NCBI RefSeq assembly: GCF_000764535.1
Contig: NZ_CP009571.1
Coordinates: forward strand, 310,001 to 374,000
Length of the DNA: 64,000 nt
Reading direction: 5' to 3'
Origin: Sphingomonas taxi
GTDB taxonomy: Bacteria > Pseudomonadota > Alphaproteobacteria > Sphingomonadales > Sphingomonadaceae
Shown: one piece after another, positions 17,269 through 25,694 of the stretch
How the letters are laid out: each line of letters starts with the position of its first letter
Numbering within the stretch: position 1 is the stretch's first letter
The notes under the pieces: model-generated
Databases searched by the model: none
Told to the model about the DNA's origin: nothing
Seen by the model: the letters and a program-made list of their open reading frames with translations, nothing else
Made by a program: the position numbers and the translations under genes

Positions 17269-17901
17269 TCAGACCTCAGTGCGTTCGGCCAGTTCCAAAG
17301 CGTCCTCCACATCAACGCCCAAGTATCGGACCGTGCTGTCGATTTTGGCATGGCCGAGAAGGATCTGAACGGCGCGGAGATTGCCAGTTGCCTTGTAGAT
17401 AATCGATGCTTTCGTGCGCCGAAGCGAGTGCGTCCCGTAATCTTGAGTCGGAAGGCCGATGCCGACCACCCACTCGTGCACGAGGCGGGCATATTGGCGC
17501 GTGCTCATGTGAACCATGTAGTCGTTTCGGCTTGGAAAGACGAAGTTGTTCAGTGTCCCGCCGCGTCGCTCCAACCAAGCCCGCATCGTCTTTCTCGCGG
17601 TGTCCATCAGCTCGAACTGAACCGGTCTTTTGGTTTTCTGCTGAACCACGACGGCGCGGTCACGGACGCGCCCGCCGGAAACTACGTCGCCGATCCGCAC
17701 CCTGACCACATCACAGCCGCGCAGCTTGCTGTCGATGGCGAAGTCGAACAATGCTCGGTCGCGCAGTCGTCTATGCTGGTCGAGCCAGAAGCGAATGGCC
17801 CAGACCTGTTGCTGTTTCAGCGCCCGCTTCGCACCGATAAGCCGGCCCTCATTCCAGGGTCGAAGTTCGTCAAAGGCGGGGTCCATCGGCGAGTGCCCCA
17901 T
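17269..17901 (-). CDS. Short tyrosine-type recombinase/integrase
   Basis: A 210-aa protein holding essentially only the catalytic domain. RDRALFDFAIDSKLRGCDVV has the first Arg, HSLRRTKASIIYK the HxxR motif, and LGHAKIDSTVRYLGVDVEDA the LGH and the Tyr nucleophile. A full N-terminal core-binding domain is lacking (residues 1-40 only). Such short recombinases are widespread in sphingomonads, and their targets are unknown. It is surrounded by pseudogenes and dispersed repeats but no att repeats were found. Confidence 0.85.
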   Translation of the reverse strand: MGHSPMDPAFDELRPWNEGRLIGAKRALKQQQVWAIRFWLDQHRRLRDRALFDFAIDSKLRGCDVVRVRIGDVVSGGRVRDRAVVVQQKTKRPVQFELMDTARKTMRAWLERRGGTLNNFVFPSRNDYMVHMSTRQYARLVHEWVVGIGLPTQDYGTHSLRRTKASIIYKATGNLRAVQILLGHAKIDSTVRYLGVDVEDALELAERTEV

Positions 17902-18287
17902 CGATCATCTCCATTGGGTCGGATCGGCCAATCGAGCGTACGCAGCCGCGGTAAATCGACGGTTCGGAAATGTGGTTGATCGGCCATCGGTGATGCTGAA
18001 CGAGCGGCCGGTTTCGCGCGGCGCTTCGTAGTCTCCGAGCGGCCGAAAGTGGGGAACCGAAAGCGACCTGCCGATGACCGCATGTGGGCCAAAGAGCGGC
18101 GGTGTTGGGTCGGTGTTTGGCACTGAGACCGCTTCTTGTTCCCACGCGGCGCCGTAGCAGATGAAGGCATCACACTCCTCGGCAACGGTATTGACGAGAA
18201 CCAACACGTGAGCACGTGACAGTGCCTACATCGCTGCCTAGGCTGCCAGCCACGGCCCCAAACGCGGCCGGGTGAGGAGAGGCTGCC
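17902..18287. other. Gap before the VOC gene
   Basis: About 385 bases. It holds a long or double copy of the dispersed repeat (17997-18090). I see no supported gene; a minus-strand frame starting MLVLVNTVAEECDAFIC near 18207 looks protein-like for about 25 residues only. Confidence 0.45.
17997..18090 (+). repeat. Dispersed intergenic repeat, extended copy
   Basis: It begins TGAACGAGCGGCCGGTTTCG, repeats a first-half motif (CCGAGCGGCCGAAAGTGGGG) and ends GATGACCGCATGTGGGCC. It looks like one and a half units in tandem. Confidence 0.5.
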
Positions 18288-19208
18288 ATGGCCCGTCGTA
18301 TCACAGTTCTTGCCTGTGCAGCTGCCGCTCTGCTCGGGGCCAAGGCGCCGCCGGGTCCGCGTCCAGGCATCACCGGCATCTCGCACCTGGCTGTTTATGC
18401 TCGGGACATGGCAAAGTCCGAGCACTTTTACACGCATGTGCTGGGCGCCCGGAAGGGCACGGACCCAGAGAACCCGGCCGGCGTCCGCTACTATCTGAGC
18501 TCGCGCCAGTTCGTGGAGGTGCTACCCGCCCCCGCCGGACAGGGGCCCAGCATGCTGGCGCACGTCGCCTACGCGACAACGGACGCGGCGACGCTGCGCG
18601 CCTGGCTGGCCGCGTCAGGCGTCTCTGGCCTCGGCGCGATGCAGCGCTCTCCCGAAGGGGATCGTTGGTTCGCCCTGCGCGATCCGGAAGGCAACGGGAT
18701 CCAGTTCGTGCAATCTGCGAGCGCTGACGCCAACGCCGTTCCCGGCGCGATTAGCGGGCGCATCATCCACGTCGGCTACGCCGTCCACGACCGGGCCAAG
18801 CAGGACGGGATGTACCGCCGCCTGCTCGGCTTCCGGCCGTATTGGTATGGCGCATTCGAGCCCGACAAGGTCGACTGGGTGTCGCAGCAGACGCCCGACG
18901 GTCGGGACTGGCTGGAATACATGATGATCGGTCCGGGTTCGGACGTGCCGCTGACCAAGGTCGACGCCCGCCAGCTGGGCGTACTTAACCACCTATCCTT
19001 GGGCGTTCCCAATATGCAGGCCGCCGTCACGACGCTGCACCGGGAAGATCGCCTGAGCCCGCGTCACGACGGTCCACAAATGGGCCTGGACGGCAAGTGG
19101 CAGGCCAACCTCTACGACCCCGACGGCACGCGGATCGAGCTGATGGAGTTCCAGCCTGTAACCAAGCCGTGCTGCTCATCCTTCACGGCCGAGAGTCCGA
19201 TCGGGTAG
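18288..19208 (+). CDS. Exported VOC (glyoxalase-fold) family protein
   Basis: A 306-aa protein with an N-terminal signal-like segment (MARRITVLACAAAALLGAKA). Two vicinal-oxygen-chelate domains follow. The first (about 28-150) has ISHLAVYARDM and FALRDPEGNGIQF; the second (about 160-300) has IIHVGYAVHD, LNHLSLGVPN and LYDPDGTRIELMEF. VOC enzymes bind a divalent metal with His/Glu ligands and include dioxygenases and glyoxalases. The substrate here is unknown, and a role outside the cytoplasm is implied by the signal. Confidence 0.85.
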   Translation: MARRITVLACAAAALLGAKAPPGPRPGITGISHLAVYARDMAKSEHFYTHVLGARKGTDPENPAGVRYYLSSRQFVEVLPAPAGQGPSMLAHVAYATTDAATLRAWLAASGVSGLGAMQRSPEGDRWFALRDPEGNGIQFVQSASADANAVPGAISGRIIHVGYAVHDRAKQDGMYRRLLGFRPYWYGAFEPDKVDWVSQQTPDGRDWLEYMMIGPGSDVPLTKVDARQLGVLNHLSLGVPNMQAAVTTLHREDRLSPRHDGPQMGLDGKWQANLYDPDGTRIELMEFQPVTKPCCSSFTAESPIG

Positions 19209-19221
19209 GTGCTGGCGACGT

Positions 19222-19280
19222 TGAACGAACGGCAGAAAGGCGGAGCGAGGAAACGGGGTTCGAGTGACCGCATCGGGGCC
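19222..19280 (+). repeat. Dispersed intergenic repeat, copy 10
   Basis: TGAACGAACGGCAGAAAGGC, then an extended middle (GAGGAAACGGGGTTCGAG) and GTGACCGCATCGGGGCC. About 40 bases are nearly identical to 42749-42791, which marks a subfamily. Confidence 0.6.
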
Positions 19281-19318
19281 TCAACGCCGCGTTGAGTCTT
19301 GCTCTGGTCTGCCGGCAT

Positions 19319-20296
19319 TTAAGCGATTGCGATCTCACTTCCGGCAGCAGGCGTACGCGGTGACAGTTTCCACTTCGGCCGGACGAAGTGACACGTGTAT
19401 CCGTTAGGTTTCCGCTCGAGATAATCCTGATGTTCCGGCTCGGCCTTCCAGAAATCGCCTGCTGGGGATAGCTCGGTGACGACCTTACCCGGCCAGAGCC
19501 CCGACGCCTCGACGTCCGCGATTGTATTTTCCGCAACACCCTTCTGGACGTCGTCGGTGTAGAAGATCGCCGAGCGGTAGCTTGCGCCTCGATCGTTGCC
19601 CTGCCGGTTCACCGTCGTCGGATCGTGAATCTGAAAGAAGAATTCGAGCAGCGCACGGAAGTTTGTGCGGGCGGGGTCAAAGACAATCTCGATCGCCTCG
19701 GCGTGATTGCCGTGGTTGCGGTATGTCGCGTTTGGCAACTCGCCGCCCGCATAACCGACGCGCGTGGAGACGACGCCTGGCAGCTTGCGGATCAGGTCCT
19801 GCATGCCCCAAAAACAGCCGCCGGCCAACACTGCACGCTCTGTGGTCACAGGTGGTTCCTCAATCTGATCCAGATAGCCGCCATAACCCTGCGAGGCCAT
19901 GTCGGCACGTGCCACGAAGCGGAGCGCGGCCGAGTTGATGCAGTAGCGCAAGCCACCACGGTCTCGCGGTCCATCCTTGAAGACGTGGCCCAAATGGCTG
20001 TCGGCCCGCGCGGAGCGCACTTCCGTCCGCGGGATGAGCATCGACCAGTCGCGCTTTGCCGTTACGCTGGCGGCATTGATGGGCTTGGTAAAGCTCGGCC
20101 ATCCGCAGCCGGACTCATACTTGTCAGTGCTGGCGAACAGCGGCTCGCCTGAGACGATGTCGACATAGATGCCCGCCTGCTTGTTCTTCAGCAGCGGGCC
20201 GGTGCCAGGTCGCTCAGTTCCATTCTGCTGAGTGACACGGAACTGCTCGGGCGTAAGGGCGGCGATGGCCTTATCGGTCTTGGCATAGCTGGTCAT
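19319..20296 (-). CDS. msrBA: Bifunctional methionine sulfoxide reductase MsrB-MsrA
   Basis: A 325-aa fusion in the order MsrB then MsrA. MsrB (about 10-140): [28 protein letters not shown] and catalytic RYCINS. MsrA (about 145-305): catalytic GGCFWGMQ, then VGYAGG and [12 protein letters not shown]. MsrB repairs methionine-R-sulfoxide and MsrA methionine-S-sulfoxide, using thioredoxin. The CxxC zinc pairs of many MsrB proteins are absent: [14 protein letters not shown] stands where zinc forms have CxxC. No signal peptide is seen, so it is probably cytoplasmic. The gene is monocistronic. Confidence 0.92.
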   Translation of the reverse strand: MTSYAKTDKAIAALTPEQFRVTQQNGTERPGTGPLLKNKQAGIYVDIVSGEPLFASTDKYESGCGWPSFTKPINAASVTAKRDWSMLIPRTEVRSARADSHLGHVFKDGPRDRGGLRYCINSAALRFVARADMASQGYGGYLDQIEEPPVTTERAVLAGGCFWGMQDLIRKLPGVVSTRVGYAGGELPNATYRNHGNHAEAIEIVFDPARTNFRALLEFFFQIHDPTTVNRQGNDRGASYRSAIFYTDDVQKGVAENTIADVEASGLWPGKVVTELSPAGDFWKAEPEHQDYLERKPNGYTCHFVRPKWKLSPRTPAAGSEIAIA

Positions 20297-20979
20297 GGTC
20301 TAACGGATGTGGTGTGCCGTTCCTACGGTGTCGAGGTGCCGTACGGCCGTAGCCCCGCGTCAATGCCAAGCAAGAAGCTGCGGGAACGTGCGCTCAGGCG
20401 ACGGCTCATTCCCGAAAACATGCCCGTCCTGTCGGGATGCTCGGCCGACACCGTCTTTTGAACATGAACGGTTGTCTTTTGTCCTTAGGTGGGCAGCGTG
20501 CGAAGGCGCGTCTGCGTCCGAAACTGGGTCCGCGAAGCCGCGGAGCAGCTGACCGCCGCAGGGCCCATCTTGGCCGTTCCCAGCCCCGTCGCTTTCCCGA
20601 AGTTTGCTGCTTTGGAAATTTCTCCGCCGCCAACTAGCCGTTTCCGGGAGGTGCATTCAGGAACAGATTTCGGAAAAGCGTGCGCCCCGGGCGCCTGTGG
20701 GTACGATGGGGGCGGTCTGTTTCCCACGTCACGTTCCTTTTTGGGAATGCTGCGGCGCTACGGTAAGCCGCCTCACGCGTCAGGAGATTGTTTCGGCGGA
20801 TGCAGGCAGCAGCGCGTTACAGGATGTAGGTAGCTCTGCGTCACAGACAGCCTCTTCTGCCGGACATCGACGCCGGCGCGACGGCTTTCAACAGCAATCG
20901 CCGGCGATGCCTCGTCCAGTTGGCTGCGTCACCCCAGCGTCCGATGAATGCGCGGTATCGACGATACCGCGGCAAACCG
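20297..20979. other. Long intergenic region, no gene seen
   Basis: About 680 bases between msrBA and the SDR operon. Several frames stay open on both strands because of composition, but none has recognisable motifs or a ribosome site. It is a candidate for unannotated RNA or for a fully decayed gene; I saw no strong hairpin followed by a T run. Confidence 0.4.
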
Positions 20980-21783
20980 TTATCCGGCGATGGTGAAGAC
21001 CGAACCGGAATCGACTCTGATGCCGGCGCCATTGATGAAACTCGCCCGCTCGGAGCACAGGAAAGCGACCGCTGCGGCAACCTCTTCGGCCCGCCCGCGC
21101 CGCTTGAGCACCATGCCCGGCCGCTCCTCTTCGAGAAAGCTCGCGATCGCCTCATCGAAGCTCTCGCCGCGTTCCTCCGCCCGTTTGCGCATCATCGTGT
21201 CCGTCATTGGTGTCGCGATGAACGCGGGCGAAACGGTGTTAACCAGTACGTTGTCGCCGCCATAGGCCTTGGACAGCCCCTTCGCGAGGGCGAGAATACC
21301 TGCCTTGGATGCGCAATAGGCCAATTCGTCGATGTAGGGCTGTACCGCATCTTCGGAGGCGAACAAGACGATCCGGCCCCAGCCATTCTCGCGCATTGCC
21401 GGAATGGCTTCCCGGCACATCCGAACCGCGCCCATCAAATTGATGTCGAGCGTATCCTGCCAGCCGGCATCGTCGACCTCAAGGAAGTCGCCCGTCGCTC
21501 CCGTCACGCCTGCGGCGTTGACGTAGATGTCAGGGTTGCCGAGCCTGTCGCGCACCTGCGCCCAGATCGATCGCACGTCATCGGGATTGGTCACGTCGCC
21601 CGCGACGGCGATGACCTCGCCGAGTGAGTCGAGGTCCGCGATCGCCTCGTCCAGCGTACCATCGGGCCGATCGGTGATCGCAACGCGGACCCCCGCCTCG
21701 AGCAGCAGGCGTGCCGTCTCCCGGCCCATGCCTGAATCCGCGCCACTGATAAGCGCGATACGGTTCTTGATACCCAAATCCAT
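20980..21783 (-). CDS. SDR family oxidoreductase
   Basis: A 267-aa classical SDR. ISGADSGMGRETARLLL is the nucleotide site, followed by NAAGVTG, LFASEDAVQ and YCASKAGILALAKGL with Tyr/Lys. The tail GAGIRVDSGSVFTIAG is usual for the 3-oxoacyl reductase-like group. It is the last gene of a three-gene operon, 10 bases after the GMC gene, with its GGAG site overlapping the GMC stop. It may act on the product of the GMC enzyme. Confidence 0.9.
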   Translation of the reverse strand: MDLGIKNRIALISGADSGMGRETARLLLEAGVRVAITDRPDGTLDEAIADLDSLGEVIAVAGDVTNPDDVRSIWAQVRDRLGNPDIYVNAAGVTGATGDFLEVDDAGWQDTLDINLMGAVRMCREAIPAMRENGWGRIVLFASEDAVQPYIDELAYCASKAGILALAKGLSKAYGGDNVLVNTVSPAFIATPMTDTMMRKRAEERGESFDEAIASFLEEERPGMVLKRRGRAEEVAAAVAFLCSERASFINGAGIRVDSGSVFTIAG

Positions 21784-21793
21784 GATGAACTCC

Positions 21794-23332
21794 TCAATGC
21801 CTGGATGCGAGAAAACGGTCGGCGGTACGCAGCGACAACGCCATGATGGTCAGCGCGGGATTGGCCGCCAGCGCGCTGGGAAAGACGGAATTGTCGCAGA
21901 TCAGCAGATTTGGCAGATCGAAGCTGCGACCGTCGGGGTCGACCACAGCGGCGTCGCCATCCGTCCCCATGCGACACGTGCCGATCGTATGGGCGGAGCG
22001 GTCGACCGCGACGATGTCCCTCGCACCGGCCGCCTCCCAGATCCGAGTGAGCGTGCGCCGGGCATGACGGTCGATCGCTTGCTCGTTGGCGTGATAGCTG
22101 AAGTCGATCCGCGCCTTGCGGTGGCCGTAGGCGTCGACCTCGTCGGCGAGCATCAGACGGTTGTCGGCATGGGGCAGGCATTCGCCGTTGATCCCGATCC
22201 CCGCCATCCGATTGTACCCGCGAAGAAGGGCCTGGAGCCGCTCACCCCACATGCCGGCCCCACGCGCAAGGCCGGTGGCGAGGTTGACGGGCAGCACGCC
22301 GAGGCTCTGGATGAGATAGCCGCCCGCGCAGTCCGCATCGCCGGGCCGCATCATGTCCTCGCTGATCAGCGAGGAAGGATAGCCGCGGTTCATCCGCATG
22401 TCGGCGTCGAACCGGCCCCAGATCTGTGTCGCGACATGCGCCATGAAGTTGCGGCCGACCTGACCGCTTGAGTTGGCGATGCCGAGATTGAGCAACAGCC
22501 GCGGTGTCTCGACCCCGCCGGCGCACAGGAAGACCGTCGAACAACGCTGGCGATGCTCCTCGCCGTCCTGTTGATACACGACTGCGCCGATCCGTCCGCT
22601 GCAGTCGAACTCGAACGACACCACGCGCGCCCCGGCACGAATCTCGGTCCCATGCGCGAGGGCAAGCGGCAGGTAGGTCGTATCCATGCTGGTCTTCGCC
22701 GCGGTCCGACAGCCCTGGTGGCAGGTGCCGCAATTGACGCAGGCCTGACGCTGCCCCCAGTGCGGCTGGTCCCGATCGCGCGAAACCAGGGCGGCAGGCG
22801 CATCGGTGGCGGTCATTCCGACCGCCGCACAGCCGCGGGCCATTGCGTCAGCCGCGGCGTTGCGCGCGACCGGCGGATAGGCATAGCGACGGGTGGCGTC
22901 CCATGGGTAGTCGTCCGGTCCGGATACGCCGGTAAACTGCTCCACCTCCGCAATGTAGCGGATCAATTCGGCGTGATTGATGGGCCAGTCGGCACCCTGG
23001 CCGGTCATCGTCTTCAGTTGCAGGTCGCGGGGATCGGGGCGGGGGCAAAAGGCGCCCCAGTGCAGGGTCGACCCGCCGACCCCCATCCCCGAATTGTTCG
23101 AACCGAACGCCGTCGGGGTCGCCCCGCCGCTCAGCCGCTCCTCCATCCAGTAGATGTCGGCGGCGACCTCGTCGGCGACGTGGTCGTCGGGGCGGAACGG
23201 TCGGCCCGCCTCCAGCGCCACCACCGACAGGCCTGCCTGCGCCAGCCGCGCGGTAAGCGGTGCGCCACCTGCGCCCGTGCCGATCACCACGGCATCGACG
23301 ACCTCATGCGCGCCGTAACGTTTCGACGTCAC
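21794..23332 (-). CDS. GMC-family FAD oxidoreductase
   Basis: A 512-aa flavoprotein with the N-terminal FAD site VVIGTGAGGAPLTARLAQAG. A central cysteine motif ACVNCGTCHQGC (Cx2Cx2Cx3C) is like the Fe-S hinge cluster seen in FAD-dependent glucose/gluconate dehydrogenase subunits. The catalytic region is HTIGTCRMG, and the C-terminal NPALTIMALSLRTADR completes FAD binding. No signal peptide is seen. It overlaps the upstream hydrolase/subunit-3 fusion gene by 4 bases, which suggests a complex between the two proteins. No cytochrome c subunit is encoded nearby. Confidence 0.92.
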   Translation of the reverse strand: MTSKRYGAHEVVDAVVIGTGAGGAPLTARLAQAGLSVVALEAGRPFRPDDHVADEVAADIYWMEERLSGGATPTAFGSNNSGMGVGGSTLHWGAFCPRPDPRDLQLKTMTGQGADWPINHAELIRYIAEVEQFTGVSGPDDYPWDATRRYAYPPVARNAAADAMARGCAAVGMTATDAPAALVSRDRDQPHWGQRQACVNCGTCHQGCRTAAKTSMDTTYLPLALAHGTEIRAGARVVSFEFDCSGRIGAVVYQQDGEEHRQRCSTVFLCAGGVETPRLLLNLGIANSSGQVGRNFMAHVATQIWGRFDADMRMNRGYPSSLISEDMMRPGDADCAGGYLIQSLGVLPVNLATGLARGAGMWGERLQALLRGYNRMAGIGINGECLPHADNRLMLADEVDAYGHRKARIDFSYHANEQAIDRHARRTLTRIWEAAGARDIVAVDRSAHTIGTCRMGTDGDAAVVDPDGRSFDLPNLLICDNSVFPSALAANPALTIMALSLRTADRFLASRH

Positions 23333-24675
23333 GAGGCGCGCTCCACCGACGGTTGCCAGGCTTCCAGGTCGTCGGCGCCGGTGCGCGTGTATCCCTGCTT
23401 GCGGCGACCATCGCCACCGACCGCGAAGCCGTCATAGCCGATGGCTGCCATCGTCGTAGGCAGCGACATCCAGATGCGCACCGTTTCGGCGCACACGTCC
23501 TCGAACCACAACGCCATCTGTTCGGGAGAGAGCTGTGTTTCATTCTCACGGTTGCCGACCTCGCCGTCGGCCACACGTTCGAGCAAGCGGGTCTGCGCGC
23601 CGAGGTCGAGGGAGGTGAAACCATAGGCCGCCATCGTCGCAAACCCGCGCTGCCATGCCTCACGGTCGGGCGGCAGTATTGCGAAGCGCCAGCCATCCCC
23701 GGTCCCGTCCGCGATGCCGCTCAGGATACGATCCGCCAGAATAGCCGCGCCGTCAGCATCGGGCAGGATCTGCGCGACCAGAGCCGTTGCCGTGGTACGG
23801 TTTTCCGCCGTCCAGATCGCAGCGGGGGCAGGAGGACGCAGGCGGTCCAACAGGGCAGCGCGGGTCCTGCGGCTGACGCGATCGGAACCGAGCAGCGTCG
23901 CGAAATCGGTGGGCAATTCGGCTTGCGTGACGTTCGCGACATGGCCTTCGATCAATGCGGCGAGCACCTGCGGCTGTTCGTAGGGGATAAGATGTGCCGC
24001 CCCCTGCACGACCTGAACATCGGCCGTCACGTAATGCGGCAGGTTGAGCCGACGCTGGGCATCCTCACCCAGATCGCCATCGTCCGCGCCGGCGAGGATC
24101 AGGGCAGGTATCGCGATAATACCCGCCTCGGCGCTCCAATCCTCCCGACTCCCGCGCTCCAGCCATCCGAGCCACGCCTCGCGGCTCGAACGCCGTACGT
24201 CGTCGATCGCCGTGTCGCGCAAGGGGGGCGGCAATCGTGCCGTGGTGTTGGCGTCGACGAACGTTGCGGCTTCGGCGTATGACGCCTGCTTTTCCGCGAA
24301 CCAGCCGATCATCTCGGCGCGACGATCCTCGTCCATCGGTTCGGGCGAGGGGGGCGATGCGGCAACCAGCACGACGCCTAGGATTGCGGACAATCCGATC
24401 TCCCCCCGCGCGGCTCGTGCAGCGACAAGCGTTGCGATCTTGCCTCCCATGCTGTGGCCGACGAGCACGCACGAAGACAAAGCGCGAGACCGTATCTCGT
24501 CCGCCAGCCAATCCGCCATCGCAGCAACGTCCAGATAGCCATATGGTGCGGCCGCCCCGAAGCCTGGCAGGTCGAGCGCGACGCAATCACGCCCTGGTAG
24601 ATAATGGAGAACAGGCTTCCACTCTTTCGCGCTTGCACCAAGTGCGTGAAGAAACACCAACGTCGGTCCGGTCAT
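23329..24675 (-). CDS. Alpha/beta hydrolase fused to a gluconate 2-dehydrogenase subunit 3-like domain
   Basis: A 448-aa protein from ATG 24675 (456 aa from ATG 24699). Residues 1-265 are an alpha/beta hydrolase: FLHALGAS, nucleophile elbow VGHSMGGK, a late Asp in LILAGADDGD and catalytic His in GAAHLIPYEQP. Residues about 285-445 match the small subunit 3 of gluconate/GMC dehydrogenases: ALVAQILPDADGA, MALWFEDVCAETVRIWMSLP, AIGYDGFAVGGDG and WQPS. Normally that subunit is separate and carries a Tat signal that exports the dehydrogenase. Here the signal position is occupied by a hydrolase, so the complex is probably cytoplasmic. It is first in the operon with the GMC and SDR genes. Confidence 0.8.
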   Translation of the reverse strand: MTGPTLVFLHALGASAKEWKPVLHYLPGRDCVALDLPGFGAAAPYGYLDVAAMADWLADEIRSRALSSCVLVGHSMGGKIATLVAARAARGEIGLSAILGVVLVAASPPSPEPMDEDRRAEMIGWFAEKQASYAEAATFVDANTTARLPPPLRDTAIDDVRRSSREAWLGWLERGSREDWSAEAGIIAIPALILAGADDGDLGEDAQRRLNLPHYVTADVQVVQGAAHLIPYEQPQVLAALIEGHVANVTQAELPTDFATLLGSDRVSRRTRAALLDRLRPPAPAAIWTAENRTTATALVAQILPDADGAAILADRILSGIADGTGDGWRFAILPPDREAWQRGFATMAAYGFTSLDLGAQTRLLERVADGEVGNRENETQLSPEQMALWFEDVCAETVRIWMSLPTTMAAIGYDGFAVGGDGRRKQGYTRTGADDLEAWQPSVERAS

Positions 24676-24752
24676 CAGGCCTCGCAAAGTCAACTGCATG
24701 CCCGACGTTGCAAAGGATGGTCAGTTCCGAAGGCATGCACCCGTTGCCAAAA

Positions 24753-24770
24753 GAACGGTGGTAACCGTTC
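24753..24770. promoter_or_regulatory. Inverted repeat upstream of dps
   Basis: GAACGGT-GGTA-ACCGTTC has perfect 7-bp arms with a 4-base centre. It lies about 130 bases before the Dps gene and 55-80 bases before the divergent hydrolase operon, so it could control either. The regulator is unknown. Confidence 0.4.
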
Positions 24771-24900
24771 CAATGCGCCTGCCGAGCCCGCCCTCCAGCG
24801 ACTGGCTTTCAAAGGACCGCAGCCCCCTGATAAGGACCCTTCGGGCCGGTCCCTTGTTGTGGGGACGCACGATCCTCATGCAATATCGGAGCTGAACCCC

Positions 24901-25500
24901 ATGGCCAAAAAGCCGCCCAAAGCGAGCAACGCGTCCACGGACGAAGCGCAGCCGCGCTACGCCGTCAATTATCGCGAAATCCAGCCGTACGGTACGTTGA
25001 AAGACCTGCCGATCGCGCTCGAAGACAATGCGCGTGCCCAGAGCGTGGAAATCCTGAACCAGATTCTGGTCGATACCATCACTCTGCGCGACATGTACAA
25101 GAAGCACCATTGGCAAATGTCTGGCGCGACCTTCTACCAACTGCATCTACTGCTCGATAAGCATTTCGAGGAGCAGTCCGACCTGGTCGACATGATTGCG
25201 GAGCGGATCATGGCTTTGGGCGGCATCAGCATCGCCATGGCGCCCGACGTGGCCGAGATGACCCGCATCCCTCGCCCTCCCAAGGGACGCGAAGATGTTC
25301 CCTCACAGCTCGCGCGTCTACTCGAAGCGCACGAGATCATCCTGCGTCAGGCCCATGAAGGCGCGGAAGCCGCGGACGAGTCCGGCGATGACGGCACGAA
25401 CGATTTGCTGGTCAGCAACATCATTCGCACCGGCGAGCCGCAAGTCTGGTTCTTAGCCGAACATCTTGCGGCAACCGAACTAGTGCGTCCCAACGCATAA
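24901..25500 (+). CDS. dps: Dps/ferritin-like DNA-protection protein
   Basis: A 199-aa protein. A Lys-rich N-terminus (MAKKPPKASNAS) precedes the four-helix Dps core: ILNQILVDTITLRDMYKKHHW, shortened here to its LRDMYKKHHWQMSG site, and LDKHFEEQSDLVDMIAERI, which carry the ferroxidase His, Asp and Glu ligands. The family forms dodecamers that oxidise and store iron and bind DNA. At about 200 residues it is longer than E. coli Dps (167). ATG 24901 starts at the first Met before the Lys-rich tail; the longer frame to 24604 overlaps the divergent operon and is not plausible. Confidence 0.9.
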   Translation: MAKKPPKASNASTDEAQPRYAVNYREIQPYGTLKDLPIALEDNARAQSVEILNQILVDTITLRDMYKKHHWQMSGATFYQLHLLLDKHFEEQSDLVDMIAERIMALGGISIAMAPDVAEMTRIPRPPKGREDVPSQLARLLEAHEIILRQAHEGAEAADESGDDGTNDLLVSNIIRTGEPQVWFLAEHLAATELVRPNA

Positions 25501-25564
25501 GCCTCAGCGGGTGGCGCACACGTAACCTCCGTGTGCGCCACGTCCCATACGAGGCGAATTAGAG

Positions 25565-25622
25565 ATGAACAGATGTCCAAAGTTGGGAGCGACGAAGGAG
25601 CGCAAAAATGGCCGAAAGTGGA
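25565..25622 (+). repeat. Dispersed intergenic repeat, copy 11
   Basis: TGAACAGATGTCCAAAGTTG plus GGAGC in the first half; second half AAAATGGCCGAAAGTGG. Confidence 0.5.
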
Positions 25623-25694
25623 TCGTGACGACACAGGGCATTGAAACTGCGCCGCAAGCGCCGGGTGCTTTGCTTAGGGAACAAATATCCGCCT

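Noticed and set aside
17905..18207. A 100-aa minus-strand ORF (MLVLVNTVAEECDAFIC...)
   Set aside because: Protein-like for only about 25 residues, then passes through a dispersed repeat; no ribosome site.
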